Shown one piece after another: positions 9,522-20,826 of a DNA stretch of 64,000 nucleotides. Each line of letters begins with the position of its first letter. Position 1 is the stretch's first letter. A program made the position numbers and the translations under genes. The notes under the pieces are model-generated. The model saw only the letters and a program-made list of their open reading frames with translations. It searched no databases and was not told the DNA's origin. The DNA is from an uncultured Sporosarcina sp. Its GTDB lineage: Bacteria; Bacillota; Bacilli; Bacillales_A; Planococcaceae. Location: positions 41,643 to 105,642 of the forward strand of contig CAOKMT010000006.1 in assembly GCA_948469885.1 (NCBI GenBank), written 5' to 3'.

Positions 9522-12500
9522 ATGGTGACAGTTGAAGTTTATAAACCGAAACATCACATCCGGATGGTGACAGCATCAAGCTTATTTGATGGACATGATG
9601 CATCAATTAATATTATGCGCCGCATTTTGCAGGCGAGCGGTGCAGAAATTATTCATCTTGGACATAATCGCTCTGTTGAGGAAGTTGTGGACGCTGCGAT
9701 ACAAGAAAATGTGCAAGCGATTGCCATGTCATCTTATCAAGGCGGCCATGTCGAATATTTCAAGTATATGTATGATCTTCTTCAAGAACGTGGAGCCCCA
9801 CATATTCGAATTTACGGTGGTGGTGGCGGTGTCATCCTGCCGAAAGAAATTAAAGAATTGCATGACTATGGTATCGCGTGGATCTTCTCGCCTGAGGATG
9901 GGCGGAAATTGGGCTTGCAAGGGATGATTAACCGGATGCTCGAAGAATGCGATTTCCAAACAGCATCCGATTGCCGACCGGAAGACATTGATCGGCTTCA
10001 CGCGGATCATCCGGAAGTACTGGCAAAATGGATCACATATGTCGAGGAAATGTACGACCAACAGGATGATAGAACACGTGAAATTTTGAAAAAAGCACGG
10101 TCCTTATCGAAAGGCACGCCTGTATTCGGGATTACGGGAACCGGGGGTGCCGGAAAAAGTTCATTGACGGATGAATTGATCCGTAGGTTTTTACATGAAC
10201 TGCCTGAGAAGAAAGTGGCGATTTTGTCCATCGATCCGACGAAACGAAAAACAGGTGGTGCGCTTTTGGGAGACCGCATAAGAATGAACGCCATCTTCGA
10301 TAAGCGTGTTTTCATGCGCAGCCTTGCGACAAGGGGATCTCGTTCGGAACTTTCAGGCGCGATGCATGATGTGCTCGATATTGTGAAAGTGGCAGGATTT
10401 GACTTGATCGTCATCGAAACGAGTGGGATCGGGCAAGGGGATGCAGACATCGCGAATATTTCGGATGTGTCCATGTACGTCATGACGAGTGAATTCGGTG
10501 CACCAACCCAACTTGAGAAAATTGACATGATCGACTACGCAGATTTGATCGCTATCAATAAATTTGAGCGAAAAGGATCCGCCGATGCGATGAGACAAGT
10601 GCAAAAGCAATACCAGCGCAGCCATCTCCTATGGGATCAGGAACCGGGTACGATGCCCGTTTATGGTACGATCGCCAGTCAATTCAATGACCAAGGGACG
10701 AACGCACTCTTTGCGGCGATCGTTCGGAAACTAAATGAAAACTGCGGGCTCAGATGGGAGACATCCTACGATGAATCGATGAAAACGAAGAAGCAGAATG
10801 TCATTATCCCAACCGACCGTCTCCATTACTTACGGGAAATTACAGACGCGGTTCGAGGCTATCATAAGAAATCCGAAATCCAAGAGCAGCTGGCGCGAAA
10901 ATTGTTCCAGCTTGAAGGGGCAATTGAAGTTGTGAAAGAACGTTCACCCGATGATGTGCTTGTCGGGTCGTTGCAGACGTTGTCCGATCATGTTCGTGAA
11001 GAACTGAGCGCTGAGTCGAAGCGAATTCTTCAAAACTGGGAAGCTTTGAAAGAAGCGTATGCAGGAGAAGAGTTTGTGACGAAAGTGCGGGATCGGGAAC
11101 TTCGTACAATCTTACGGACGAAAAGTTTGTCGGGACTGAGCATTCCGAAAATCGCGTTGCCACACTTCAAAGATTACGGAGAAATCATTCGATGGACATA
11201 CAGGGAAAATGTACCGGGTTCCTATCCATTCACGGCGGGGGTGTTCCCGTTCAAGCGGGAAGGTGAAGATCCGAAACGTCAATTTGCTGGTGAAGGTACA
11301 CCTGAACGTACGAACCGCCGTTTTCATTATTTATCGAAAGACGATGATGCAAAACGGTTGTCGACGGCATTCGACTCGGTCACGTTATACGGAGAAGATC
11401 CTCATGAGCGACCGGACATTTTCGGGAAGGTCGGGGAATCGGGTGTCAATGTATGCACACTCGATGATATGAAAAAGTTATATGATGGTTTTGACCTTTG
11501 TGCGCCCTCCACTTCTGTTTCCATGACGATCAACGGTCCTGCGCCGATCATCTTGGCAATGTTCATGAATACAGCAATCGACCAGCAAGTTCGCTTGAAA
11601 GAGGAAGCACTCGATCGCATGTTGACGCCTGAGGAATTTATACAAGTGAAGGCGGAAACATTGCAAGTCGTTCGGGGCACTGTGCAAGCTGATATATTGA
11701 AAGAAGACCAAGGGCAGAACACGTGCATTTTTTCGACGGAATTTGCACTTCGACTCATGGGGGATATCCAGCAGTACTTTATCGATCAAAAAGTACGGAA
11801 TTATTATTCCGTTTCAATCTCGGGTTATCATATTGCCGAAGCGGGGGCCAATCCGATTTCCCAGTTGGCATTCACGCTCGCAAATGGTTTTACGTATGTC
11901 GAGTATTATTTAAGCCGGGGGATGCACATTGATGATTTTGCTCCGAATCTATCATTCTTTTTTTCCAATGGACTCGATCCAGAATACACGGTCATTGGCC
12001 GCGTCGCGCGAAGGATTTGGGCCATTGCGATGAAGGAAAAATACGGTGCCAACGAACGGAGCCAAAAGTTGAAGTATCATGTGCAAACATCGGGACGCAG
12101 TTTGCATGCTCAAGAGATCGCCTTCAATGATATCCGGACGACGCTCCAAGCGTTGATGGCTTTACAGGATAATTGTAATTCACTCCATACAAATGCGTAC
12201 GATGAAGCGATCACGACACCGACGGAAGAATCGGTGCGTCGTGCGATGGCCATCCAAATGATCATTACGAAAGAACATGGCTTATCCAAAAACGAAAACC
12301 CGTTGCAAGGGGCGTTTATCGTGGAACAATTGACCGACCTCGTGGAAGAGGCGGTGTTGGAGGAGTTCGTCAGCTTGAACGACCGGGGCGGCGTGTTAGG
12401 CTCCATGGAAACACAATATCAAAGAGGGAAGATCCAAGAAGAATCGATGATTTACGAAACGAGAAAGCATACAGGGGCATTGCCGATTATTGGGGTCAAT

Positions 12501-12779
12501 ACTTATTTGAATCCGAATCCACAGTCTGACGAGACAATTGACGAGATGGAAATTGCGCGAGCGAGCCAAGAAGAGAAAGAAACGCAAATTACAAATTTAC
12601 GCAATTTCCAAGAGAAGCACCAGGATGCAACCGAATCGGCATTGAACCAGTTGAAGAAAGTGGCGGTGACGGGGGGAAATATTTTCGCGGAATTGATGGA
12701 AACAGTGAAAGTCGCGAGTCTTGGCCAAATTACGAATGCATTGTATGAAGTGGGCGGACAATATCGTCGAAATATGTAG
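9522..12779 (+). CDS. icmF: Fused isobutyryl-CoA mutase with chaperone GTPase domain
   Basis: 1085 residues, matching IcmF. Domain order: B12-binding domain with DGHDAS (His25 as lower ligand), a G3E/MeaI-type GTPase with P-loop GTGGAGKSS near residues 206-214, then the mutase barrel. IcmF interconverts isobutyryl-CoA and n-butyryl-CoA by an adenosylcobalamin radical mechanism; some members also act on isovaleryl/pivalyl-CoA. The GTPase part protects and loads the cofactor. ATG 9522 is six bases after GGGAGGGG. The product n-butyryl-CoA can pass straight into the dehydrogenases and thiolase encoded upstream, and its cofactor comes from the pduO/cbl genes at the window start. Confidence 0.95.
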   Translation: MVTVEVYKPKHHIRMVTASSLFDGHDASINIMRRILQASGAEIIHLGHNRSVEEVVDAAIQENVQAIAMSSYQGGHVEYFKYMYDLLQERGAPHIRIYGGGGGVILPKEIKELHDYGIAWIFSPEDGRKLGLQGMINRMLEECDFQTASDCRPEDIDRLHADHPEVLAKWITYVEEMYDQQDDRTREILKKARSLSKGTPVFGITGTGGAGKSSLTDELIRRFLHELPEKKVAILSIDPTKRKTGGALLGDRIRMNAIFDKRVFMRSLATRGSRSELSGAMHDVLDIVKVAGFDLIVIETSGIGQGDADIANISDVSMYVMTSEFGAPTQLEKIDMIDYADLIAINKFERKGSADAMRQVQKQYQRSHLLWDQEPGTMPVYGTIASQFNDQGTNALFAAIVRKLNENCGLRWETSYDESMKTKKQNVIIPTDRLHYLREITDAVRGYHKKSEIQEQLARKLFQLEGAIEVVKERSPDDVLVGSLQTLSDHVREELSAESKRILQNWEALKEAYAGEEFVTKVRDRELRTILRTKSLSGLSIPKIALPHFKDYGEIIRWTYRENVPGSYPFTAGVFPFKREGEDPKRQFAGEGTPERTNRRFHYLSKDDDAKRLSTAFDSVTLYGEDPHERPDIFGKVGESGVNVCTLDDMKKLYDGFDLCAPSTSVSMTINGPAPIILAMFMNTAIDQQVRLKEEALDRMLTPEEFIQVKAETLQVVRGTVQADILKEDQGQNTCIFSTEFALRLMGDIQQYFIDQKVRNYYSVSISGYHIAEAGANPISQLAFTLANGFTYVEYYLSRGMHIDDFAPNLSFFFSNGLDPEYTVIGRVARRIWAIAMKEKYGANERSQKLKYHVQTSGRSLHAQEIAFNDIRTTLQALMALQDNCNSLHTNAYDEAITTPTEESVRRAMAIQMIITKEHGLSKNENPLQGAFIVEQLTDLVEEAVLEEFVSLNDRGGVLGSMETQYQRGKIQEESMIYETRKHTGALPIIGVNTYLNPNPQSDETIDEMEIARASQEEKETQITNLRNFQEKHQDATESALNQLKKVAVTGGNIFAELMETVKVASLGQITNALYEVGGQYRRNM

Positions 12780-12895
12780 AAAAAAATGGAAGGTAAATAT
12801 TGACATTCCGTAGATTTTCCCAGCGAGCTATGGGACAATGGAAGAATAGAAGCAAACTTGACAGCGTATAGTGAAAAAAGGAAAGAGGTGCCAGG

Positions 12896-13054
12896 ATGAA
12901 GCTTTATCAGCACATAATTATTATATCCGCCCTCATTCTATCAATCATTTTATTTTACAAAGATGGTTTCGGTGCGGTTCCGTTTCTACTTGCAGCTGTT
13001 TATTTAAGTTCTATTTTCATTAAGGAAATCTTACGCAGTAAAAAGAACCAGTGA
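12896..13054 (+). CDS. Small two-span membrane protein, unknown function
   Basis: An unbroken 52-codon frame: MKLYQHIIIISALILSIILF, then YKDGFGAVPFLLAAVYLSSI and a basic tail FIKEILRSKKNQ. Two hydrophobic stretches separated by a short charged turn suggest a hairpin membrane protein. An AAAGAGGTG site is seven bases before the ATG, and a terminator follows at 13148. I do not recognise the family. Confidence 0.6.
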   Translation: MKLYQHIIIISALILSIILFYKDGFGAVPFLLAAVYLSSIFIKEILRSKKNQ

Positions 13055-13147
13055 ACGATGGCATGCTAAGAAAAATTTTCTTTACGTTTAAAATCGTGTG
13101 TGCTATGGTAAACTTGACTTGAAGTTGTATTTACTTTGGATGAATTC

Positions 13148-13177
13148 AAAGGACTGGGGGAATCTGGTCCTTTTTTT
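13148..13177 (+). terminator. Intrinsic terminator downstream of the small membrane-protein gene
   Basis: AAAGGAC (13148-13154) pairs with GTCCTTT (13167-13173), and the T run extends to 13177. Confidence 0.75.
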
Positions 13178-13230
13178 CTGTGGAAAATTGATAAGGTTCG
13201 CGATTGTCCATCTAGCCATCGAAGACTAGA

Positions 13231-13308
13231 CTCTCTCTGATTTGAAATGCATGATGGCATTCATCCCGTCACTTATAGAAGTGGGGAACTTTTGCTGAGT
13301 CAAGTTAA
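13231..13308 (+). repeat. Palindromic element, copy A, left end eroded
   Basis: Shares with copies B and C the order CTCTGATTTGAAAT, CATTCATCCCG, CACTTATAGAAGTGGGGA and terminal GCTGAGTCAAGTTAA. The left terminal repeat TTAACTTGAATCAGCAG is not recognisable. It lies 80 bases upstream of rpoE. Confidence 0.7.
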
Positions 13309-13343
13309 AGAGAAAGAACTGGCTTCCATGGCAATGAATTGTA

Positions 13344-13349
13344 TATAAT
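13344..13349 (+). promoter_or_regulatory. Possible -10 element for rpoE
   Basis: TATAAT about 40 bases before the rpoE start; a -35 of only partial match (TGGCTT) lies about 17 bases upstream. Confidence 0.35.
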
Positions 13350-13389
13350 AACTGTAACTGCATGTATGAAGAAAGGGCGTGTGTTTGTA

Positions 13390-13941
13390 TTGAATATCCG
13401 TGAAATGACGAAAGAACAATTAGCGGAAGAGTCGTCGATTGACATTGCTTACGCTGTTTTAGCCGAGAAAGGCGAACATATGACGTTAAGACAACTGATG
13501 GATGAAGTTCGCAAGCTGAATGGCGTCACTGTGAGAGCGATGTCAGAAAAATTGAACCAGGTGAATACAGACATTAACATCGATGGTCGTTTCCTAGCGA
13601 TCGATGACATTCGCTGGGGGCTTCGCGAATGGTATCCGGTTGATCAGCTTGAAGCGGAGACGGCGCCAGTCGTCCGAGCACGTAGAAAGAGCAAAGAAGA
13701 CGATGATGAAGATGAAGAAGAGGAAATTGACGACGATGGTTTCGACAAAATAGACTTTGACGAAGACGAAGAAGATGATGACGGCAAAGGTGAGGAGATC
13801 ATCGAAGACGAGGATGAAGACGAGCTTGATATTGACGCAGATCTTCTCGTTGAAGAAGACGATGAGATGATTCCTGAAGACATAGAGCTTGAAGATGAAG
13901 ACGAAGAGGACGAAGAAGAAGACGAGGAAGACGAAGAATAA
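13390..13941 (+). CDS. rpoE: RNA polymerase delta subunit
   Basis: 183 residues if started at TTG 13390. The N-terminal 90 residues are the folded HARE-HTH domain, with the hallmark DINIDGRFLAIDDIRWGLREWYP; the remainder is an extremely acidic disordered tail of Asp/Glu. Delta binds core polymerase in Gram-positive bacteria and speeds release and recycling, changing sensitivity to the initiating NTP. An AAGAAAGGG site lies about 12 bases before the TTG; a GTG at 13381 and an ATG at 13366 are alternatives. Its place directly before pyrG is conserved in Bacillales. Confidence 0.9.
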   Translation: MNIREMTKEQLAEESSIDIAYAVLAEKGEHMTLRQLMDEVRKLNGVTVRAMSEKLNQVNTDINIDGRFLAIDDIRWGLREWYPVDQLEAETAPVVRARRKSKEDDDEDEEEEIDDDGFDKIDFDEDEEDDDGKGEEIIEDEDEDELDIDADLLVEEDDEMIPEDIELEDEDEEDEEEDEEDEE

Positions 13942-13945
13942 ATTC

Positions 13946-13982
13946 TTGACTTCAGCATCAGCGCGATATAAGATTTTATCTG
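13946..13982 (+). promoter_or_regulatory. pyrG promoter with a GGGC start site
   Basis: TTGACT (13946-13951), 17-base spacer, TAAGAT (13969-13974), and seven bases later the transcript would start at GGGCTCC (13982). This reproduces the B. subtilis pyrG initiation sequence GGGCTC, where RNA polymerase slips and adds extra G when CTP is scarce. Confidence 0.8.
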
Positions 13983-14057
13983 GGCTCCTTGAAAAAGGAC
14001 ACTAAACTCAGTGCTTATGCGCTCCTACTGCCAAGATGCAGACGGGGCGCTTTTTTA
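13982..14057 (+). promoter_or_regulatory. CTP-sensing attenuator leader of pyrG
   Basis: A terminator hairpin GCGCTCC (14019-14025)/GGGGCGC (14044-14050) is followed by TTTTTTATTT. Its left arm contains the C/U-rich GCTCCT. In the B. subtilis mechanism, G residues added reiteratively at the 5' end when CTP is low pair with that tract and block the terminator. Start site, pyrimidine tract and terminator are all present. The remaining leader to 14303 shows no other clear feature. Confidence 0.75.
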
Positions 14058-14270
14058 TTTTTGGACATGGGATGCCAAGTACCGGAGACCGCACGAAGTG
14101 GGTCATGCAGTCATTGCGATGGAACGTTGTATAGCTAGACTGTCTTCCTTTTATGCTTTTAAAGGGACGCAAAAGGATATGTTACTTGACACCCTTATGT
14201 GATTGAGCGAAGGTGCCTCCCAAGCGCCGGCGCAGTGTTCGAGGAAATTTAATTTCGACCCATATAATAG

Positions 14271-15908
<1,638 letters not shown>

Positions 15909-15930
15909 ATAGAGTAAAATAACAATAAAA

Positions 15931-15975
15931 AAACTGCGTTGAAACGGATCACTCCATTTCAGCGCAGTCTTTTTT
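15931..15975 (+). terminator. Bidirectional terminator between pyrG and ywjG
   Basis: ACTGCGTTGAAA pairs with TTTCAGCGCAGT (one G-T pair), followed by TTTTTT on the plus strand and preceded by seven A, which read as T on the minus strand. It serves two convergent genes. Confidence 0.85.
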
Positions 15976-15977
15976 GT

Positions 15978-16496
15978 TTAGTCCAAATCTGCTACCATTT
16001 CATCGTAATTCAGTTTCACTGCTTGATAAATGAAAAGTGCAGCGAGGGCGTGCGGTTGTACGAAGCGTTCCCCGTCTTCGCCGGGCAGTAATCCTCGCGT
16101 GACCCCAGTCGAAATATAAGTCGTCGCAAGATCTGCGAGTTCATTTTCCGCGTTATCTTTTTCCGCTGCGACCGCCCCAAATGGGATCCACTGAGCGGCG
16201 AGCTGACGTGCAAGCTCAAGCGCCTCTGAATCCGTTGCATTGCGGCTTAAAATCCAGACGCGATCTTCCTTGTTAATCGCCATTCCATTTTCATAAGCGA
16301 TTGCGCCGGTAAGTGGCTCCGCACCATGCAATGCAACCGAGCGGATGCAGTCCATCTCCCCAATTCCTGCGATGACGATCCGTCCTTGGCCGATTGTCGC
16401 CTGGGCGAGCAACCGTGCCGTCTCTTCGATTGCTTCTTCTTCATTGCCCGCAATCCGTTGCAATAAGCCATTCACTTGCGTAGTTAACATTTTCAA
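15978..16496 (-). CDS. ywjG: DUF2529 family protein, YwjG
   Basis: About 172 residues. Central segment RIVIAGIGEMDCIRSVALHGAEPL and later RVWILSRNATDSEALELA look like an SIS-type sugar-phosphate-binding fold, as expected for DUF2529; no catalytic function is known to me. Position between pyrG and spo0F on the opposite strand matches B. subtilis ywjG. GAGGTGA upstream fits TTG at 16496 (spacing about five); ATG 16490, six bases further in, is the alternative. Confidence 0.78.
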   Translation of the reverse strand: MKMLTTQVNGLLQRIAGNEEEAIEETARLLAQATIGQGRIVIAGIGEMDCIRSVALHGAEPLTGAIAYENGMAINKEDRVWILSRNATDSEALELARQLAAQWIPFGAVAAEKDNAENELADLATTYISTGVTRGLLPGEDGERFVQPHALAALFIYQAVKLNYDEMVADLD

Positions 16497-16826
16497 GAAA
16501 ATCACCTCGCGTCTATTATAAGAACCTGAAGGAAGGAAAGCAAAAACGAAAAAGATTTGAAGGATCTCATCGACAGGAATATTTAACATTCATATCGCGG
16601 TCGACGTGGGATACGGATTTTGAAGGAAGTTAAGAAGTTCAAAGAAATTGACGCTTTCAATTTCTTGGAGAGTAGGTTGACGTGAAGTTATTATACTGAG
16701 AAAATATGACGGAAAGGTGTCGCATAAGCATATAGAAGGTGACTAAATTTTATAAAAATTGAAGGGATATCACGTTTGCTGTCAAAGTACTCAAGAAACA
16801 GAATGTTCAGAAAGAGGGTGTCTTAT
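16497..16826. promoter_or_regulatory. Divergent ywjG/spo0F intergenic region
   Basis: Holds the perfect 9-bp inverted repeat AAGAAATTG/CAATTTCTT (16642-16666) and a possible SigH-like pair AGGAAGT (16624-16630) and GAAAT (16644-16648), 13 bases apart. B. subtilis spo0F is SigH- and Spo0A-controlled; a poor Spo0A-box match, TGTCGCA, occurs near 16718. Assignments are tentative. Confidence 0.35.
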
Positions 16827-17186
16827 GTGAGAAGTCTGTTGATTGTGGATGATCAACCAGGTATTCGTCTTCTCCTTGAAGAGTTGTTTCGAAAAGAAGG
16901 ATATGAAACAAGTGGTGCTACAAATGGTATGGAAGCGCTTCAGAAGATTGAACAGAAACGTCCCGATTGTATCCTTCTCGATATGAAGATGCCTGGCATG
17001 AACGGGATCGACGTGTTGAAGAAAATCAAAGCCGATTGGCCGGAGGTTCCAGTCATGATGATGACAGCATTCGGTGAAGTGGAGTTAACGAATGAAGCGC
17101 TCGCAATCGGTGCGAGCGAATATTTTACAAAGCCGTTCGATGTCCATGAAGTGCGGGAAGCGGTTAATCGCTTATTCAAAGACTGA
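16827..17186 (+). CDS. spo0F: Sporulation phosphorelay response regulator
   Basis: 119-residue stand-alone receiver domain with no output domain, as in B. subtilis Spo0F (124 residues). Acidic pocket Asp8-Asp9 (IVDDQPGIR), phosphoacceptor Asp52 (LLDMKMPGMNG), Thr80 (MMTAFGE) and Lys102 (TKPFD) are all present. It takes phosphate from sporulation kinases and passes it to Spo0B. The GTG start at 16827 is preceded by AGAGGGTG and gives MRSLLIVDDQ; the 17 codons upstream do not align with the family. Confidence 0.93.
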   Translation: MRSLLIVDDQPGIRLLLEELFRKEGYETSGATNGMEALQKIEQKRPDCILLDMKMPGMNGIDVLKKIKADWPEVPVMMMTAFGEVELTNEALAIGASEYFTKPFDVHEVREAVNRLFKD

Positions 17187-17191
17187 CGGGG

Positions 17192-17219
17192 CGGGCAGTG
17201 GTAAACACTGCCTGTTTTT
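17192..17219 (+). terminator. Intrinsic terminator after spo0F
   Basis: GGGCAGTG-gtaaa-CACTGCCTG followed by TTTTTG. Confidence 0.85.
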
Positions 17220-17341
17220 GTTATGATTATAGAGGTATCTGAATCGAAAGGACAATGATCCAGTGCCACTTTAGTGAACGCTTATAGAGCTTATATACAC
17301 GAAAAAACATAATTTTTTTATTATTCGGAGGAGGAATTTTT

Positions 17342-18199
17342 ATGGCGCTTGTTTCGATGAAAGAAATGATGATTAAAGGGAAGAATGAAGGATACGCCAT
17401 CGGTCAATTCAACTTAAACAATTTAGAGTACACGCAAGCAATTTTGCAAGCGGCTGAAGAAGAGCAATCTCCGGTCATTCTTGGCGTGTCAGAAGGTGCT
17501 GGCCGATATATGGGCGGTTTCACGACAGTTGTCAACATGGTGAAAGGCTTAATGCATGACTACAAAACGACAGTGCCTGTTGCGATTCATTTGGATCACG
17601 GGTCGAGTTTTGAAAAATGTAAAGAAGCGATCGACGCTGGTTTCACTTCCGTTATGATCGACGCCTCATCAAAACCTCTTGCGGAAAATATTGAAATAAC
17701 GAATACAGTGGTGGAATATGCACACGCGCACGGTGTTTCAGTGGAAGCTGAACTCGGGGTTGTTGGTGGACAAGAAGATGATGTCATTGCGGACGGTGTG
17801 ATTTACGCTGATCCGGCAGAATGTAAGGAACTTGTCGATAAAACAAATATCGATTGTTTGGCACCAGCACTCGGATCTGTACATGGCCCATACAAAGGCG
17901 AGCCGAACTTAGGTTTTGAAGAAATGGAAACGATCTCCAAACAGTCTGACTTACCGCTCGTTTTACACGGTGGAACAGGAATCCCATTGAAAGACATTCA
18001 ACGTGCAATTTCGCTTGGTACCGCGAAAATCAATGTCAATACTGAAAACCAAATTGAAGGAACGAAAGCTGTCCGTCAAACGCTTGCGGAAGATTCGGAA
18101 GTGTATGATCCAAGAAAATACTTGGCGCCGATGCGCGACGCAATTAAAGCGACAGTCATTCAAAAAATGCGGGAGTTTGGTAGTTCGCAAAAAGCATAA
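17342..18199 (+). CDS. fbaA: Class II fructose-bisphosphate aldolase
   Basis: 285 residues, zinc-dependent glycolytic aldolase. Motifs: [11 protein letters not shown] near residue 23, [11 protein letters not shown] with the catalytic Asp and first zinc His, [23 protein letters not shown] with the second His and VLHGGTGIP with the third. B. subtilis has DASHHPFEEN where this protein has [10 protein letters not shown], outside the known metal ligands. CGGAGGAGG lies upstream of ATG 17342. Position after spo0F is conserved in Bacillales. Confidence 0.95.
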   Translation: MALVSMKEMMIKGKNEGYAIGQFNLNNLEYTQAILQAAEEEQSPVILGVSEGAGRYMGGFTTVVNMVKGLMHDYKTTVPVAIHLDHGSSFEKCKEAIDAGFTSVMIDASSKPLAENIEITNTVVEYAHAHGVSVEAELGVVGGQEDDVIADGVIYADPAECKELVDKTNIDCLAPALGSVHGPYKGEPNLGFEEMETISKQSDLPLVLHGGTGIPLKDIQRAISLGTAKINVNTENQIEGTKAVRQTLAEDSEVYDPRKYLAPMRDAIKATVIQKMREFGSSQKA

Positions 18200-18215
18200 C
18201 GCGTCGTAAATAGGT

Positions 18216-18260
18216 AAAGGAGAAGCTTCCAAAGAGATTCTCCTTCATCCTTTTAATTTT
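18216..18260 (+). terminator. Probable terminator after fbaA
   Basis: AAGGAGAA pairs with TTCTCCTT across a 14-base loop; the following CATCCTTTTAATTTT is only moderately T-rich. Confidence 0.5.
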
Positions 18261-18315
18261 AATCATTTGATGTGTGAAGATCACTTCGTTGATTGTCGTG
18301 GAGGATGGCTACTAG

Positions 18316-18370
18316 GGGTAGCGGCTCACCGCCCGCCCACGGAAAGCGTCCGCTCGGAACGGAAATCAAC
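18316..18370 (-). repeat. Bacillales intergenic GC-rich repeat, copy 1
   Basis: On the minus strand it begins GTTGATTTCCGTTCC, then GAGCGGACGCTTTCCGTGGG, the form of a common dispersed repeat in Bacillales genomes. A second, diverged copy is at 25003-25041. It fills part of the 300-base fbaA-tal gap; nothing else is evident there. Confidence 0.6.
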
Positions 18371-18499
18371 ATTATTCGGTTTTCCATGTAATAAATCTAA
18401 TTAATGCGAGATACCAGATACGCTCACAATTCGCAGAAGGATGCGAATAGATGCCGGAACTTGGTATTCTTACAGAAGTCCTTGAGGAGGAAATTGAGA

Positions 18500-19147
18500 A
18501 TGAAATTTTTTATTGATACAGCAAATTTTGATGAGATTAAAGAAGCGCATAGTTGGGGGATTTTGTCCGGTGTAACGACTAACCCATCACTTGTAGCGAA
18601 AGAAGACGTACCGTTCCACGAGCGTTTGCGTGAAATTACAGAGCTCGTCGACGGTTCTGTCAGTGCGGAAGTCATCGCGTTGGATGCTGAAGGAATGATC
18701 AAAGAAGGACGCGAACTCGCGAAAATCGCGCCGAATATTACTGTAAAACTGCCGATGACACCAGAAGGCTTGAAAGCGTGTTCCGTTTTTGCACAAGAAG
18801 GTATTAAAACGAACGTCACGCTTATTTTCAGTGCCAACCAAGCACTACTTGCAGCACGCGCGGGAGCTACATATGTTTCGCCGTTTTTGGGAAGACTTGA
18901 TGATATTGGGCAAGATGGCATGGCGCTCATCAGTACGATCGCCGACATTTTTATCCAGCATGATATCAAATCCGAAATTATCGCGGCCTCCATCCGTAGT
19001 CCACAACATATTACAGATGCGGCATTGCATGGCGCACATATTGCGACAACGCCATTCCCTGTATTGAAACAATTATTTAATCATCCGCTTACAGAAAAAG
19101 GAATCGAAGGCTTTCTTGCGGATTGGGAAAATAGAAAGAACAAGTAA
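18500..19147 (+). CDS. tal: Transaldolase, short (TalC-like) class
   Basis: 215 residues, the length of the short transaldolase/fructose-6-phosphate aldolase-like class. [16 protein letters not shown] opens the barrel, [12 protein letters not shown] carries the Schiff-base Lys, and [25 protein letters not shown] is the family signature. It moves dihydroxyacetone units in the non-oxidative pentose phosphate pathway. GAGGAGG lies nine bases before ATG 18500. Equivalent to B. subtilis ywjH, also between fbaA and murAB. Confidence 0.93.
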   Translation: MKFFIDTANFDEIKEAHSWGILSGVTTNPSLVAKEDVPFHERLREITELVDGSVSAEVIALDAEGMIKEGRELAKIAPNITVKLPMTPEGLKACSVFAQEGIKTNVTLIFSANQALLAARAGATYVSPFLGRLDDIGQDGMALISTIADIFIQHDIKSEIIAASIRSPQHITDAALHGAHIATTPFPVLKQLFNHPLTEKGIEGFLADWENRKNK

Positions 19148-19164
19148 TGGCAAAGGAGAGCTCC

Positions 19165-20442
19165 ATGGAGGTTTATAAAATTACCGGCGGCAACCGCCTT
19201 AAAGGGACGATTAAAGTGAGTGGCGCGAAAAATAGTGCAGTCGCCCTTATCCCTGCCTCGATTTTAGCAGATTCCCCTGTCACGATTGAAGGACTACCTG
19301 CAATTTCCGACGTCTTAACATTGCAAGCGCTCGTTGAAGATATCGGTGGAAAAGTGTCTTTCGACCAGCAAAATATGGTGATCGATCCGACGGAAATCAT
19401 TTCAATGCCACTTCCCAATGGAAATGTGAAAAAACTTCGTGCTTCTTATTATTTCATGGGCGCGATGCTCGGTCGCTTCAAAAATGCAGCAATTGGCTTG
19501 CCAGGTGGTTGTCATCTTGGACCGCGACCGATCGATCAGCATATTAAAGGATTTGAAGCGCTTGGTGCCAAAGTGACGAACGAGCACGGTGCCATTTACT
19601 TGCGGGCAGAAGAGCTGCGAGGCGCCAAAATCTATTTGGACGTCGTCAGCGTAGGAGCGACGATCAACATTATGCTGGCGGCTGTATTGGCGAAAGGGCG
19701 CACGACGATTGAGAATGCGGCGAAAGAACCTGAAATCATCGATGTTGCAACTTTATTATCCAATATGGGTGCGAAAATCAAAGGCGCCGGGACGAATGTC
19801 ATCCGGATCGATGGCGTGGAAAAATTGCATGGGACGAAACATACGATTATTCCGGATCGAATCGAAGCGGGGACGTTCATGATTATGGCGGCAGCAGCCG
19901 GCGATGGCGTCATGATCGATAATGTCATTCCTTTTCACGTAGAAGCATTGACCGCGAAACTTCGGGAGATGGGCGTGGATGTCGTAGAGGAAGATGAAAG
20001 AATCTTTATTCCGAAGGCTCAAGATTTGCAGGCAGTGGATGTGAAGACGCTTGTTTATCCTGGATTTCCAACAGATTTACAACAACCTTTTTCTGTCTTG
20101 CTGACACAAGCACTTGGTTCTTCTGTCATAACGGATACTGTCTATTCCGCTAGGTTTAAACATATTGATGAGTTGAGAAGGATGAATGCTGTGGCACGGG
20201 TCGAAGGCAGTACGGCGATTTTATCTGGACCGACTGCTTTGGAAGCGGCGACTGTACGGGCGACTGATCTTCGAGCGGGGGCAGCACTCGTTTTGGCTGG
20301 ATTGCTGGCGGAAGGGGAAACAGAAGTACAAGAAATCCAGCATATTGAACGTGGATATAGCTCGCTGATTGATAAACTCCGGGGAATTGGAGCACAAATT
20401 CAAAAAGTGAAAATTCCTGCTGAAGCGCCTGTACAAGAATAA
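19165..20442 (+). CDS. murAB: UDP-GlcNAc 1-carboxyvinyltransferase, second paralogue
   Basis: 425 residues. First committed step of peptidoglycan synthesis: transfer of enolpyruvate from PEP to UDP-GlcNAc. Active-site Cys in [15 protein letters not shown] and the catalytic Asp in [10 protein letters not shown] are present. Low-GC Gram-positives usually carry two MurA enzymes; this one sits between tal and glpX like B. subtilis murAB, and the main copy is at 47.6 kb. AAAGGAGAG six bases before ATG 19165 decides the start; an in-frame ATG at 19147 overlaps the tal stop but has no site. Confidence 0.93.
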   Translation: MEVYKITGGNRLKGTIKVSGAKNSAVALIPASILADSPVTIEGLPAISDVLTLQALVEDIGGKVSFDQQNMVIDPTEIISMPLPNGNVKKLRASYYFMGAMLGRFKNAAIGLPGGCHLGPRPIDQHIKGFEALGAKVTNEHGAIYLRAEELRGAKIYLDVVSVGATINIMLAAVLAKGRTTIENAAKEPEIIDVATLLSNMGAKIKGAGTNVIRIDGVEKLHGTKHTIIPDRIEAGTFMIMAAAAGDGVMIDNVIPFHVEALTAKLREMGVDVVEEDERIFIPKAQDLQAVDVKTLVYPGFPTDLQQPFSVLLTQALGSSVITDTVYSARFKHIDELRRMNAVARVEGSTAILSGPTALEAATVRATDLRAGAALVLAGLLAEGETEVQEIQHIERGYSSLIDKLRGIGAQIQKVKIPAEAPVQE

Positions 20443-20530
20443 CGTGCGAAATCTTGTAAACAGTTATGCTATACTAGATAGGTCGAAGTATTGAATGTTT
20501 ATACATGAATGCTATATAGATTTATGAATA

Positions 20531-20635
20531 TTAACTTGATTCAGCAGAAGTCCCCCACTTCGATAAGTGGCGGGATGAATGCTAAAATGCTATTTAAATC
20601 AGAGGGAGTTCAAACTCCCTGCTGATTCAAGTTAA
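20531..20635 (-). repeat. Palindromic element, copy B, complete
   Basis: 105 bp bounded by TTAACTTGATTCAGCAG and its inverted partner CTGCTGATTCAAGTTAA (one mismatch in 17). Inside are two hairpins: GGGAGTTtgAACTCCC and one built on CCACTT/AAGTGG flanked by CCC/GGG. No coding capacity, so a non-autonomous element. Copies A, C and D occur elsewhere in the window. Confidence 0.85.
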
Positions 20636-20783
20636 GCCTCCGGCGGGTGTCACAGATTTTCAGAGGAGCTTAAGAAGGCAGTCTAAGACCGCGACTTCCT
20701 GTCGCAACGACTGCATGACCAACTTCCTGTTGGCCCCATGCTCGAAAAAAATCTGGACGCAATCACGCCGAGGCGCGATTGAT
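20636..20783 (+). repeat. Multi-hairpin module X, copy 1
   Basis: Begins CCTCCGGCGGGTGTCA. An outer stem CAGATTTT (20653-20660)/AAAATCTG (20748-20755) encloses GCAGTC/GACTGC with inner GCGACttcctGTCGC, then CCAACttcctGTTGG. It ends with a CAATC.CGCC/GGCG.GATTG hairpin. Directly abuts element copy B; the pair recurs inverted after glpX. Confidence 0.75.
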
Positions 20784-20826
20784 TATGTAATACAGTAAGA
20801 CGTAACCGAAAACGGGAGGAACTGAC

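Noticed and set aside
13644-13958. Minus-strand 104-residue poly-Ser frame
   Set aside because: It is the antisense of the GAA/GAC-rich acidic tail of rpoE; Ser runs are a codon artefact and no ribosome site exists.
14011-14202. 63-residue frame in the pyrG leader
   Set aside because: Overlaps the attenuator hairpin and lacks a ribosome site; better explained as leader RNA.
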